Positions 10,829 to 21,372 of a stretch of 64,000 bases of DNA are shown one piece after another. The DNA is taken from positions 36,063,748-36,127,747 of the forward strand of contig NW_026947506.1 in assembly GCF_034190915.1 (NCBI RefSeq), given 5' to 3'. Numbering within the stretch: the first letter of the stretch is position 1; each line of letters starts with the position of its first letter. The translations under genes and the position numbers were made by a program. The notes under the pieces are model-generated. The model worked only from the letters and a program-made list of their open reading frames with translations, was not told the DNA's origin and ran no database searches. This DNA is from Cavia porcellus (lineage: Eukaryota > Chordata > Mammalia > Rodentia > Caviidae).

Positions 10829-11057
10829 CTTGATCCTTTGGTGGTGATGGCTCTGACTTATCAGAGCTGAATTTGAATAAGCAGCACCGGGCACTGGTCC
10901 TAAAGAATGTGTGTGACTGGAAACATCACTTAGTGAAGACACAGCACTCCTGCTGGCAGAGCCTGCGTCCACGTCTCCAGTGGAGACTGCCTCAACGTCC
11001 GGGCTGATTCTGACGGGCTGATGGGTCTGAAGAGTCAGCTCTGTCCATTACAGTCCT
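10829..11057 (-). pseudogene. USP42: USP42 exon 2-like pseudo-exon (N-terminal region)
   Basis: Minus-strand translation in shifting frames gives '[17 protein letters not shown]', '[21 protein letters not shown]', then '[19 protein letters not shown]', and after another shift '[11 protein letters not shown]'. This follows the N-terminus of USP42 closely. The expected initiator position reads AGG (plus-strand cct at 11055-11057). At least two frameshifts are present. The 3' edge is 'AAG' followed by a GT donor at 10825-10828, and the phase fits the exon at 9023-8780. Because the intron (about 1.8 kb) is kept, this looks like a genomic duplication or relic rather than a processed retrocopy. Confidence 0.87.
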
Positions 11058-11217
11058 TATTTAACACTTCAGAAGTCAAAAAGCAAAGGAATCTACTCAC
11101 CCTGCTACAAGACTTTGGAATGCTTTCTAGCCATTTTTAAATTATTTTCAAACAAGTCATCCAAGTATACCAATAAATGTTGTTTATAGTCACTTTTCTT
11201 TGTCTTTCTTTCTTTCC

Positions 11218-11312
11218 TTTTTTCATTTTTTGGGCCATACTAGGGATTAAACCCACGGTCTCACCCATGCCAGCCAAGCACTCTGTCACTGAACTACATC
11301 CTCAGCCCTCTA
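11218..11312 (-). repeat. ID SINE
   Basis: The reverse complement shows 'gggctgaggatgtagttc', 'agtgacagagtgcttggc', 'gggtttaatcccta'. Moderately diverged. The plus strand carries the T-rich tail side at about 11205-11235. Confidence 0.85.
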
Positions 11313-11607
11313 CCACTTTTTAATAATTTTCTTGGGACATTTGGAATCATACTAATCCAAAAATATCAACAATTTTATTTCAGAATCTTCAATAAAGTAT
11401 TCCATGCCTCCTAAATGTATATTTCAGCTTTAAATCTGTTACTTCAATTTCCAATTCTATATATACTCATATTTACTAAGTACCCACTTAAACCTCTGTA
11501 TTTAACACTGACAACTATTACTAATATAACTAAATTGTCAGTTCACATAAAATTTCTCAGGGAAAACTCTTGACTATATGAAGAGAAAAAAATAGCTTTT
11601 ATTTTGA

Positions 11608-11755
11608 GCCTAAAGTCCAAAACAAGAAGGGATCATGATAGCGCACATCTATAGCACTGAGGAAAATCTCAAGTTTAAGGCCAGCCTGAGCTACGTGGGG
11701 AGTTCAAGGCCAGCCTGGACTGTGCAGTAAGACTCTGTCTCCAAAAAAAGTACAA
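11608..11755 (+). repeat. B1-like (7SL-derived) SINE
   Basis: Contains 'aaggccagcctgagctacgt' and a second 'aaggccagcctggactgtg', then 'aagactctgtctccaaaa'. The pattern is a B1 body with an internal duplication of the 'ggccagcctg' block and an A-rich end. Confidence 0.85.
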
Positions 11756-11759
11756 AACA

Positions 11760-12695
11760 ACATTGTAAAAAAAAATTACACTCTAAAGAAGTTATAATTA
11801 TAGGATGTCTCATCTTTGGAACAAACATTTTTCTGAAGAGGTTCATTTATATGGAATTATAACTTTTAAAATAAAACTTGCAGGACTTTGACATCAAACT
11901 TGAACACAAATACAAGTTATAAAAGTACTTAATTACAATTTTCTCTCTAAATCCTATTTTAAAGCTACTACTTTAACATGAGTGAACACTGTGCTGCGCA
12001 TTGCATTAATTGACAGACAAACGTTAACCTGTTTAATTTTCATAACGAGACTATGAAATCAGACAATAATCCACAGGGTCTATAAAATGAAGCAATTATA
12101 GTTCAAACTAGTCAGCGACTAAGACCAGGAGAAACCTCCTAGCTAGACCACCTATCCAACAGGGTACTTTTAGTGATGCTTCCAAAACTGCCTAGGTGGC
12201 CAAATCCAGGTGTGCCACTACCTGCAGAAAACCCTTTGGGAGTGCCCCGGCCGCCCAAGCACAGTGCTTTCTCCCAACACCTACACTTGGCACTCTGACC
12301 TAGTGACCTCCAACGTTTCACGTGTCATGTTCCCTCCATACAGAGTTCATGTTTAGTCCCTGCTCTCTCTGGACTGTGCACATGCTATTCTTTTTTATCT
12401 ACTCTCCTCCCTATCTTTCCCCTTCTGACCAGTTAACTTTCCCACTCAGTTTAAAATTCATTTCCTCTAGGACCCTTTCCCAATAAATCCTGTCCCTAAG
12501 ATTGAGTTGGAAACCCTCCTAAAAGCTTCTCCGGCACCCTCTGCTGATTTCTATGGCAGCCCTTCAGCATTTATAGCTCTTTTCCTTGGTGATCTCTATT
12601 ATGCTTTTATATCTCCTGACCTGGTGTAGAGAAAGCTTCTCACACGTATTCAACAAATGAATGAACAGATATTCTGGAAAGAAGTAACCAGCATT
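11760..12695. other. No recognised gene; faint MIR-like tract
   Basis: Mostly unclassified. Around 12020-12090, 'taattttcataacgagac' followed by 'aatccacagggtctataaa' weakly resembles an old MIR SINE. Nothing else could be supported. Confidence 0.4.
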
Positions 12696-12795
12696 TGCTT
12701 TTAGCACCAGCTTATGCTGAGTAATTTACATACAGCATCTCATTTAATCCTTTAAAAACCTGCACTCCACATATGCTGAAGTTTGAGCTATTTTT
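12695..12795 (+). repeat. Probable MIR SINE fragment
   Basis: The 'gcttatgctgagtaattt' and 'catctcatttaatccttt' segments follow the MIR core pattern ('...ctcatttaatcctcac...'). Short and diverged. Confidence 0.5.
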
Positions 12796-12829
12796 AAAAT
12801 ATTCATGTAAGTATTTTCCACCTCAACAA

Positions 12830-13190
12830 ATGTATCAGTCAGGGTTTACTAGAGAAACATAACACAAGATAGACAGCTGTATAAGAAATTGCAAGACTGG
12901 CTTGCAATGGTCAGCCACAAAGTTGAATAAGGGAGTATGCAGAGGGTGTCTACATGCTAAAGGTTGAAGGGTCCAGCCCAAGGGCTGGAGCTTATGGCAA
13001 TGTCCTGTGCAAGTCCGTATCAGGAGGCCGATGGGTCTGCAATGGAACACTGAAGAATCTACGATGGAAGGCTGAAGAGTCTATGATGAAGGCTGATGGG
13101 TCTATGACGAAGTCCCAGGCAGAAGTCACATGGTCTGTGCCAGCAGCCAGGAGATGATGTCCAAGCTGAAGGCAAAGACCCGAGCTCCTC
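12830..13190. repeat. Old interspersed repeat fragment, family not named
   Basis: Begins 'tatcagtcagggtttact' then 'agagaaacataacac', an opening I recognise from a widespread mammalian repeat but cannot name. The middle has a short internal repetition (gctgaagagtctatgatg / gctgatgggtctatgacg). Frames seen here on both strands are chance. Confidence 0.45.
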
Positions 13191-13194
13191 CCAA

Positions 13195-13300
13195 TTCTGT
13201 CTTTTACTTTTCTCTTGTTGCTGGGACAAAAATACTCAACACCCAAAATGAAGCAAAGGAAGGTTTATTTAGCTTAGTTTGTGAGCATTAATAAGATTGT
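13195..13300 (+). repeat. Rodent-type interspersed repeat fragment
   Basis: 'cttgttgctgggacaaaa', then 'atgaagcaaaggaagg' and 'tttatttagctt' resemble a common rodent repeat opening. Only about 100 bp is recognisable. Confidence 0.4.
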
Positions 13301-13783
13301 GAGCATTAATTTTAGTTTTTATAACTTTTAGTTAAAGTGAGATTATCACCCAAAAAGTATAACCTTAAAGTCTGGGACACTAATGTTCCAATAGAAAATA
13401 GAAATAAAATAAATAAAATAGAAAAAAATTTTAGTCCATGTCCATAAACTATAAAACATATTTAAAGTTTTAGCTGAAAATATATGACTGTCATTCAGGA
13501 ATAAAGCTTGAGTCTATCATTCTACTGAAGTTCACACTCTCCTCACCCAACTGTCAGGAGATATTGTGGAAACAATGGGGACAGGAGTCAGAAAACAAAA
13601 GAGAAGAAGGCAGAGGAGGAGGAAAAGAAAGCCAAAAATAAGTAATAAAGAATGGTTATGGAACTTCAGCTTCACAGCCCTTTCAACATTAAGAAATTTT
13701 TGAGAAGAGAACAATCATAGCAATGGACTCAGCAAACCTCCTTCCCTGTTCAAACAACTCTCAGATGATTAAATCCAAATGCT
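13301..13783. other. No recognised feature
   Basis: AT-rich sequence with an A-rich (aaataaaat) stretch near 13400 and a purine-rich stretch near 13600-13640. No gene seen. Confidence 0.5.
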
Positions 13784-13799
13784 AAAGAACTGGAGCCAA

Positions 13800-16124
13800 T
13801 AAACACGTTCATTGGAAGAAGGATAGCCTCTTTAATAAATGGTGTTGGAAAAATTGGCTCTCCACATGCTGAAGACTGAAACTAGATCCATGCCCATCAC
13901 CATGCACAAAACCAAAGCCTAAATGGATCAAAGACATAAATATTAAAATGGAAACACATAGGGATAGGCAGAGAATTCATGCCTACACAAACTGTATGGG
14001 AAACACTTCAAAGAATCAACAATTGAGATCTCATATTATTGAAAAGTTTCTGCACTTTAAAAGAAATCACCAACAGAGTAAAAAGAAAACCCACAGGATG
14101 GGAAAGAATTATAGCCAGCAACCCCTCAGACAAAGGACTTATATCCAGAACATATAAAGAACTGAAAAACATCAAGCCTCCCAAATTCAAAGACCCTCTC
14201 CGAAAATGGGCATCTGAGATGAACACAGAGTTCTCATATGAAGATATACAAAGAAATACATGAAGAAATGTTCACCATCACTGGTCATTAGAGAAATGCA
14301 AATTAAAACAGCATTGAGATTTCATCTCACTCCGGAAAGAATGGCTGCCATCAAGAAATCAACTGATAACAAATGTTGGTGAGGCTGCGTGGCGGGGTAG
14401 GACACTACTTCACTGTTGGTGCAAGTGTAGACTGGTGCCACCACTATGGAAATCAGTATGGAGAATTCTCAGAAGACTAGGCTTGGAAGTTCCATTCAAT
14501 CCAGCTATTCCCCTCCTGGGTATTTTCCCAGAAAAACTGAAAAGGTCATGTCACAATGATATATGTGCACCCATGTTCATAGCAGCACAATTTGAAATAG
14601 AGAAATCTTGGAAACAATCAAGATGCCCATCAACTGCATAGTGGATGAAAAAGATGTGATATTTTTACACGATGAAATATTACTCAGTTATAAGAACAGA
14701 TGATCTCAAGGCCTTCATAGGTAAATGGAGGCAACTTGAGACTATCCTCATTAGGGAAATGAATAATAATATTTATAAATATCACCTTGTGTCTCTAGTA
14801 TAAAAGTAATAAGAAATATAGGAGTAATAAAACCCAAAATGTGTAATTGCTATTGTAAAAAAGAGAGGAAAAGAGAGTGCTCTAAAGGATATAACTGTAT
14901 GTATGTTTAAGTGTGTACGATAGATGACCATTGTCATGGTTTATGTTGGTGGCCCCCAGGCCTCATGCATTTGCATTATGCATTTGTGATTGGTTCATTG
15001 TCTAGTGCTTGGATTGATGGTGTCAGTGCTACACCCACACAGGGGTGGAGCCAGCATACGAGGTAATGGCAGGAAGAAGGTGTATTTTGTTCTCTTGTGG
15101 TTTCCGCCTTGCTGTTTGCAGCTGCCATGCGCTGTGGCCCCACCATGCCGCCCTGCTTTGGAGCCAACTGAGTGTGGACTGAAATCTCCAAAAACTGTAA
15201 GAAATAAACCTTTCCTTTCCCAATTTTGGGCATCAGGTATTTTGTCTCAGTGATGAGTAAAAAGTAACCAAGACAACCATGTTACTAAGTTTTTGTTGGA
15301 TAGTTGATCAGAACTGTTTGCGGTCTCATTGTTTGAATGTCCACTTTGTATGCTTCACTTTTGTAACTTGAACAACTATTTGTAAGAGGACAATATGTCA
15401 TTATCAACTAGTTATTTCTTACTGTTTATTTTTTTGAAATTATGTATTATTTCTACTCTTTTTCTGTTTTTTTTTTTCTTTAAATAAAAAAAAAAGAGAG
15501 TCGACATTCCTCCCCTTACCTCTCATAAACAACCAGCTGGTCTTGGAGAAGCACAGGCTGTGATGATGACAAATGAGGTAAAGTATAACTTACGGCTTGT
15601 AGTATTTGGTGCTTCACTGAGTTTGCAGGCCTAAAGCCTGTAGTCTGATCATCTATTCAGAGGATAACAATATGCAATGTAGCATCCACAGGGATCTCCT
15701 TCTGAAGGTGGTGGCCATTGTTAATTCGCCATATTTTATTTCAAAATCCTGTATCATTCTTGTTGTTTTGTTTTGTTGGGTTTATTCTGTTTTGTCTTGT
15801 TGATTTTGTCAAATCCGATGGCATGTGCAGCTATTTTGAAGATAAGATATAGTAACCATTTTGGATTTACTATTATCTTGTTTTGAATTCCTATATTGAT
15901 TGATTGTTTTGTTTTTATTGGTCCTATTATGTTTCTGTGTTGTTTGATTTTTCTATGTGTAAAGGTACGGGCAGCTATTTTGAAGGCAACAAGAGGCATT
16001 GTGGTGACCATTGTTGATTTCCTATTATCTTGTTCTGAAATTCTGTGTCACATAAATTGTCATGTTTTGATTCACTTTATTCTGTTTTATTTTCTAAAAT
16101 AAAATTTTTAAATTGAAAAAAAAA
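13800..16124 (+). mobile_element. 5'-truncated L1 with two tails inside one target-site duplication
   Basis: Starts in the ORF2 C-terminal part ('[12 protein letters not shown]'-like), includes '[36 protein letters not shown]' (about 14435-14545), passes into the 3'UTR near 14800, and reaches the usual L1 end ('tctttaaataaa' then A-rich) at about 15495. About 250 bp of unrelated sequence follows, then 3'UTR repeat units (about 15715-16100) and a second A-rich end. The 16-bp duplication aaagaactggagccaa at 13784-13799 and 16125-16140 brackets the whole. A solo LTR (14932-15275) inserted later. Confidence 0.88.
14932..15275 (+). mobile_element. Solo LTR, MaLR-like (344 bp) with 5-bp target duplication
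   Basis: Begins TG (tgtcatggttta) and ends CA (accaagaca), flanked by accat at 14927-14931 and 15276-15280. Removing it restores the uninterrupted L1 3'UTR, as judged from the matching undisturbed stretch near 45255-45290. The 3' part ('aactgtaagaaataaacc', 'tcaggtattttgtctcag') follows the MaLR LTR ending pattern with AATAAA. It carries no internal region. Confidence 0.85.
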
Positions 16125-16140
16125 AAAGAACTGGAGCCAA

Positions 16141-17261
16141 ATGCTTGCTATTCACCTGGACTTTGTGATCTTTCAAAATGCTTCCCTTGGAACTCACGTT
16201 AGATGTTTGATGTTTGATTCATTTTACATTTTATAAGTCTATTGACAAACTTCTCCTTCTGTATTCCCTTAGTAACCTTATCAGGATGCCTGAGAAGCTT
16301 GGGTAGGAAAAAGAATTTTGGAATCATCATCTCTTAAAATTTCCACCCAGGCTCCTGGAGGGGAAGTCTCGGCTCCCTACTCTACCTTCTGCATAACCCC
16401 AAAGCAAAGGGGAGAGATCCTTTTCTTAGTGCCACTTACTGGCAAGCTGACAAGAATGGAGAAGTTACAAAGATATGCAATCTCTGCCTTCAAACAGCTG
16501 CACCTTTGGTTGAGATAGTAGCAAACTTGTGCCAGAAACCTGTTGTCCTCCAGACCAGAGCCTAATCCAAAGTAAATTTTATTTTAAGAAAATTTTACTT
16601 TGCTGTCAGACAAGCTGTGTGTCCTATAGAAATCACTTACAGACTGTCATGTGCCAAGAGCTCCCTCAACCGTCCTCCTTCCAGGTCAGCAAAGAGGAAC
16701 AGATGGATGAATTCATTTTTCTAAGGACCATCACAAACCAGGGAGCCTGCACTGGGTGCTGGTAACTCCAGATCTAGGTCTTTTCTGCTGGCCGACGACG
16801 GCTCCGTCCTCTCCCACCTGCTGGGAGTTGTGGCTGCTAAAGGTCACAGCAGACCCTTTCTCTTGAGGACTGTACTTAGCTAAAGGGAGCCTAACTTCCC
16901 ACTGAGATGATACTCTTGCTAAACTCTTCTCTGCCCTCACCTCTCATTACTTTCTCCCCAGAGCCCTCCCACAATATCACGAACAACTAATACTTCTAGA
17001 AAGCCTGGCTTTCACCTGAAGTTTGTGATCTTTCAAATTAATACAGTGGGCTTAATACAGTGGGCACCAGGAGTGGTCCTCAGGAAAATATAAACATAAG
17101 ATTCCATGTAACATGCAGTTTACTAATAGTTCTGTATTCAGTGCTCCTACTGGAGGGGAACTATGACCAGATGTAGGTAAAAAGGGGTGAGGGGGCCTAT
17201 TCAGTCTCTCTTGTGTTTGAAGATATGGAAGAAACTAATAATTAGAACTGTGAAATTGGGT
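16141..17261. other. No recognised feature
   Basis: Mixed-composition sequence without clear repeat signatures. Small open frames (for example 16318-16518 and 16529-16765) show no domain. May be unique DNA. Confidence 0.5.
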
Positions 17262-17352
17262 ATTCATGGGATTTGGGGGGTACTGAGGATCTAACTCATG
17301 ACCTCGTGCTTGCCAGGCAGGCATTGTGCCACTGAGCTATATCCCCAGGCCA
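17262..17352 (-). repeat. ID SINE
   Basis: The reverse complement reads 'ggcctggggatatagctc', 'agtggcacaatgcctgcc', 'catgagttagatcc'. Moderately diverged, no long tail. Confidence 0.88.
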
Positions 17353-18205
17353 TAGGCCATGTTTTAGAAAGGGAAAAGTCACAGGCTTCAAGCAATTGGC
17401 CATTAGTACAAGGCAAAGTGTGAAAACCAGAGACCTTCTATGCTCCCCATTCCATTGTCTTCTGTAGTCAGAAGATGGGCAGCCCCTGAAGATCTGAAGG
17501 CCAGGCTCAGGACTTAGTTTAACAGGAGAAGAACTTTAGGGAAGATTGAATTCTCAGCTACCAACAGCCTCCAACATCAGAATCCAGGCTCTGATAAGGA
17601 AGAAGAGACTGAAAGCCAACAATGAGAAGTTAAAATCAGTGAGACTTCCCCCACATCTATTTCTTAAAGAATAGAGCCACCACCCCAAAGTGTATGCACA
17701 CACCTCAGATGAGGCAGATACTCTACAAGACAGTGTATTCTCTCTGCCTCCACATGGTGCCTGGCTACCAGATCATTCATTAAGATCAGGTCCCAGTATG
17801 ACTCAACAGGAAGTATCAGGCCTGCTAGGGGAGAAATGAAACAATAAATTGAAAAAGCTATAGAATCAAGCTCATATATACCAGCAAGAACTGCAGATTA
17901 GCCTTGGAAGGCTAGAAGCCTGAGGCAGGGATGGGAGTGGATAAGAGACAGTTGGTCAAAATAGGAGCATTGTCCCATATTATAGATATAACACTTTTGT
18001 CAGGGGGCCTGGTTCTGATGCACTGTAGCGCGTGGCATACCTGTTCTATGAAGCTGAGAAACCATGACTTTGTTGTTAGATAGTGGCAGAAGGCAGCGAT
18101 GGGTTCAGGGAAGAGGATGTGCTAAAATGAGTGCTATCCGCTGACTATATTCCATGACAAGGCCTGGGAGACACTTTACCGTGACCACAGGATGAGGCTG
18201 GGGAG
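17353..18205. other. No recognised feature
   Basis: No coding or repeat signature I can support. Confidence 0.5.
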
Positions 18206-19415
18206 TGGAGCACTTTCTTCTTCTTTCTTTTGTACAGTGACAAATACACATTTTGGGTTTAATTACTCCCACAGTTCTTATTACTTTTTTGAACAGAGTA
18301 AAATCAAATGTTACAAAACAGAACAGAGTCAGTCAAATCAAAAGGATGGGCATAATAGATAATATAAAAACAAAATACTAGGTGATCAACAATGGTTACC
18401 ATACTGCCTCTTGCTATCTTAAAAAGAATTGTCTATATCGTCAGTTATAATAAAATTGAGCAAACAGTAAAGAATAAAACCAAAACATTAGAGACATTAC
18501 AGGACTTTAAAAGAAGTTAATAGTCAGCTGGAATGGGCATCATAATGATTCTTATTGTCTTCACAGTTTTGCCTATACTTTCGAACTTGGTACTATCAAG
18601 CAAAGCAGAATAGGGGAAAATCAGTCAAAGCAAGATGGTGAGAGCAATACAGGGTTTCAAATCAAGTTAACAGGAAAACAAAATGGGTTACTATAATGTA
18701 TCCTGCTATTTTTTTATTTTTCCCTTAATTAAAAAGATAAAAAAGTAAATAATAAAAAAAGGAGATTGAGATAAAAGAGGGCATAACAACAAAACAACGC
18801 AGGTCAAAGCATAACCATTTAAGCAAAAAGTAGTTACCTGACATAAAAGTAGTTACCTTAATGGTTCTTTCCTTGAAATCTTTGAGTATAATTTCGTATA
18901 CTGTAGCACCAAACATATCAAGACAATGTAAAACCATTCAAGAGAATGACAGTATTACAGGGTTTAGAACCAACTATCAGAAAATAAACAATGGTTTCTG
19001 TATAATCTTTTTGTTGATAAAAGTTTTTGATTATATTATCACATATAATAAAATCCAATAAAATACAACCTGTTAAGACTGATGGAGACAGAAGAACAAA
19101 AGCTTGATGGGAATTCAAAGCACTAGCTATTATGATGTCTTGTTTTCTCCAAAATAGCTATTCATACCATCCAACCTTCTCAGTAATAACCATATTACTG
19201 AGTTTTGTTGGATCATTGAACAAAACTGTTTCCAGTGTCATGTTTGAAAGTCCACTTTATATGCTTTAATTTTGTAACTTGAACAGCTATTTCTAAGATA
19301 ACAATATGTAATCTATTAACTAATGATTTCCTACTGTTTATGTTTTCTGAAATTCTATGTAACTTGTACCCTTTTTCTGTTTTTTTCTTTTTCTCCTTAA
19401 ATAAAAATAAATAAA
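18206..19415 (+). mobile_element. 5'-inverted (twin-primed) ORF1-only L1 element
   Basis: The right part (19187 to about 19415) is the last ~220 bp of the 3'UTR on the plus strand, with the standard 'tctccttaaataaa' end and an (aaat)n tail. The left part (18206-19186) is the preceding 3'UTR segment in reverse orientation. At its inner edge it carries the ORF1/3'UTR junction ('aatagctattcataccatccaaccttctc'), which shows it came from an ORF1-only transcript. The two parts are nearly adjacent in the intact element, as expected from twin priming. The inverted part closely matches 21488-22447. No target duplication was found. Confidence 0.75.
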
Positions 19416-19420
19416 TAAAT

Positions 19421-20468
19421 AAACTCCAATACAATATAACATGAGAGAACCAATGGAAATAGAAGAACAAAAGCATGGCAGGACTTCAAAGCAAGATGAT
19501 ATTAAATTAGCAATGGCTGCCATGATGTCTTATTTTCTTCAAAATAGCTGTTCATACCATCATACATAATAAAATCAAACAAAACAGAATAAAACCATTG
19601 CAACTAATGAATGGAAACATTATAAAGCTTCAAAGCAATGTAATGGGGAATCATGATTACCATAAACTTTTATGTACTCTTACCGTTCCTTACACTAGGG
19701 AGAATATATGGTATTTATATACGCGAGTTTGATTTATTTTGCTTATGAGTATGGTCTCAAGTTGCATTCATTTATTTATAAATATCTCAATGTGATCATT
19801 ATTTACAGGTGAGTAGTACTTCATTGTATTAAAGTACCACAACTTTTTTTATCTATTCCTCAGTTGATGGACACTTCTGTTATTTCCAAGATCTGGCTAT
19901 TACAAATTGTGCTGCTATAAACATGGGTGCACACATATCACTGTGCTATGATGTTTTCAGTTCTTCTGGGAATATGCCTAGAACAGGAATACCTGGGTCA
20001 AATGACACTTCCAATCCCAACTTTTTGAGGAATCTCCAGAGTGACTTCCACAGTGGTTGCACCAGTCTACACTCCCACCAACAGTGCAGGAGAGTTTCTT
20101 TTTCCCCGTGGCCTCTCAAGCATTTGTTGTTGGTAATTTTCTTTATCTTTGCCATTCTTTTTGGAGTGAGATGGAATCTCAGTGTTATTTTAATTTGCAT
20201 TTCTCTAATGACTAATGGTGATGAACATTTTTGTCATGTATTTATTTGCCATTTGTATTTCTTCACCTGAGAACTGTGTATTCATCTCAGGTTCCCATTT
20301 TTGGATTGGGTCTTTGAATTTCAGGGGTCTGATTTTTTTTCATTCTTTATATGTTCTAGACAGAAGTCCTTTGTCTGAGGGATGGTTCACTAAGATTTTT
20401 TCCCAGTTTGTGTGTTTTCTTTTCACTATGCTGGAGATTTCTTTCGACATGCAGAAGAACCCAGTGTC
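19421..20468 (-). mobile_element. Older 5'-truncated L1 (ORF2 C-terminus and 3'UTR start)
   Basis: On the minus strand, 20200-19946 encodes the ORF2 C-terminal segment ('[56 protein letters not shown]'), followed toward 19421 by the first repeat units of the L1 3'UTR. The 3' end is missing, displaced by the inverted element at 18206-19415. Confidence 0.85.
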
Positions 20469-20496
20469 TTTGCACTGAGATACATCTCTAGCCATA
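20469..20496 (-). repeat. Possible truncated ID SINE head
   Basis: The reverse complement 'ggctagagatgtatctcag' resembles the first bases of an ID SINE. Only this short head is present next to the TA repeat. Confidence 0.3.
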
Positions 20497-20556
20497 TATA
20501 TACATATATATATATACATATATATATAATTATATACATATTTATGATACTTTTAT

Positions 20557-20598
<42 letters not shown>
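20497..20598. repeat. (TA)n microsatellite
   Basis: About 100 bp of 'atatat' with a few 'atac' interruptions. Reading frames through it are artefacts. Confidence 0.95.
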
Positions 20599-20600
<2 letters not shown>

Positions 20601-20690
20601 TTTTCCTTTTTGAAGGCAGCATTTTGCTAAGTTACTAAGCTGCCCAGGGTGTGCTCAAGGTTTTGATCTTAACACCTCAGCCTCCCTGGA
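20599..20690 (-). repeat. B1-like SINE fragment
   Basis: The reverse complement reads 'aggctgaggtgttaagatc', then 'gcacaccctgggcagctta', then 'agtaacttagcaaaatgctg', a B1/7SL pattern with the 'agcaacttag' signature of some non-murine rodent B1-type SINEs. Confidence 0.55.
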
Positions 20691-21372
20691 TTTTTAAAAA
20701 AATTTTTATTTTGAAAGTAATAACATACAACAGAATAAGACAGAACAAAACCAACTGAGACAGTGCAGTGACACTGGTACAGAATGTCACAGCAGGTTAC
20801 TGGGATAACAGTAATGGGTATCATAGTATATCTCGTTATCTTCACAATAATTGTTCTTTCAATCAGGTATAGCAAAATCAAACAAAATACAGAATATTAT
20901 AGAACTTATCAAAACAGAATATTGAATAGAGTAATACAAGTAATCAGAATGAAGTAAAACAGAGATAATATTTGCCTTCAAAGAGATGGTAGAAGGAACT
21001 CCCCCCTATTTGCTATATTGCATGTGGTCAACATCTCAAGAGATGCCCAGACCTCTGGCTCCCATTTGCTAATGTGGGGAGCGGTTGTTTGAGTCTCAGT
21101 CTGTGCACAGTAGGCTCATGGCTGCTTAACAGGGAGGCAAGCAGGTTACTTTGCTTCCCAGTACCCTAACTTCCAACATGGCACTGCTCTTGGCAGACAC
21201 TGGGTGGTTCTCTCCTTGGGGTGGCCACGGCTTGCCCAAGCCATAGCTGCTTATCAAGGAGGCGAGCTGGTTGCTTGGTTTCATAGCACCCCAAGTTCCA
21301 ACATGGCGCGGATCTCAGGAGACCCTGGGCAATTCTGCTGGAGTGGCTGGAGCACCCAAGCCACAGCTGCAT
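20691..21372 (-). mobile_element. Short ORF-less L1-tailed element, copy X1
   Basis: On the minus strand a GC-rich head (21372 to about 21000) joins two degenerate copies of the L1 3'UTR repeat (to about 20700) and an A-rich end ('tttcaaaataaaaa'). The head contains a roughly 110-bp motif in two diverged copies: plus-strand 'ccacggcttgcccaagccatag' near 21225 and 'agcacccaagccacag' near 21350. It is aligned with the cleaner copy at 35304-35962. No target duplication was found here; the right edge abuts ORF1-only element 21373-24366. No coding frame. Confidence 0.65.

Noticed and set aside
20412..20630. Reading frame of repeated Tyr-Ile
   Set aside because: Translation of the (TA)n microsatellite.
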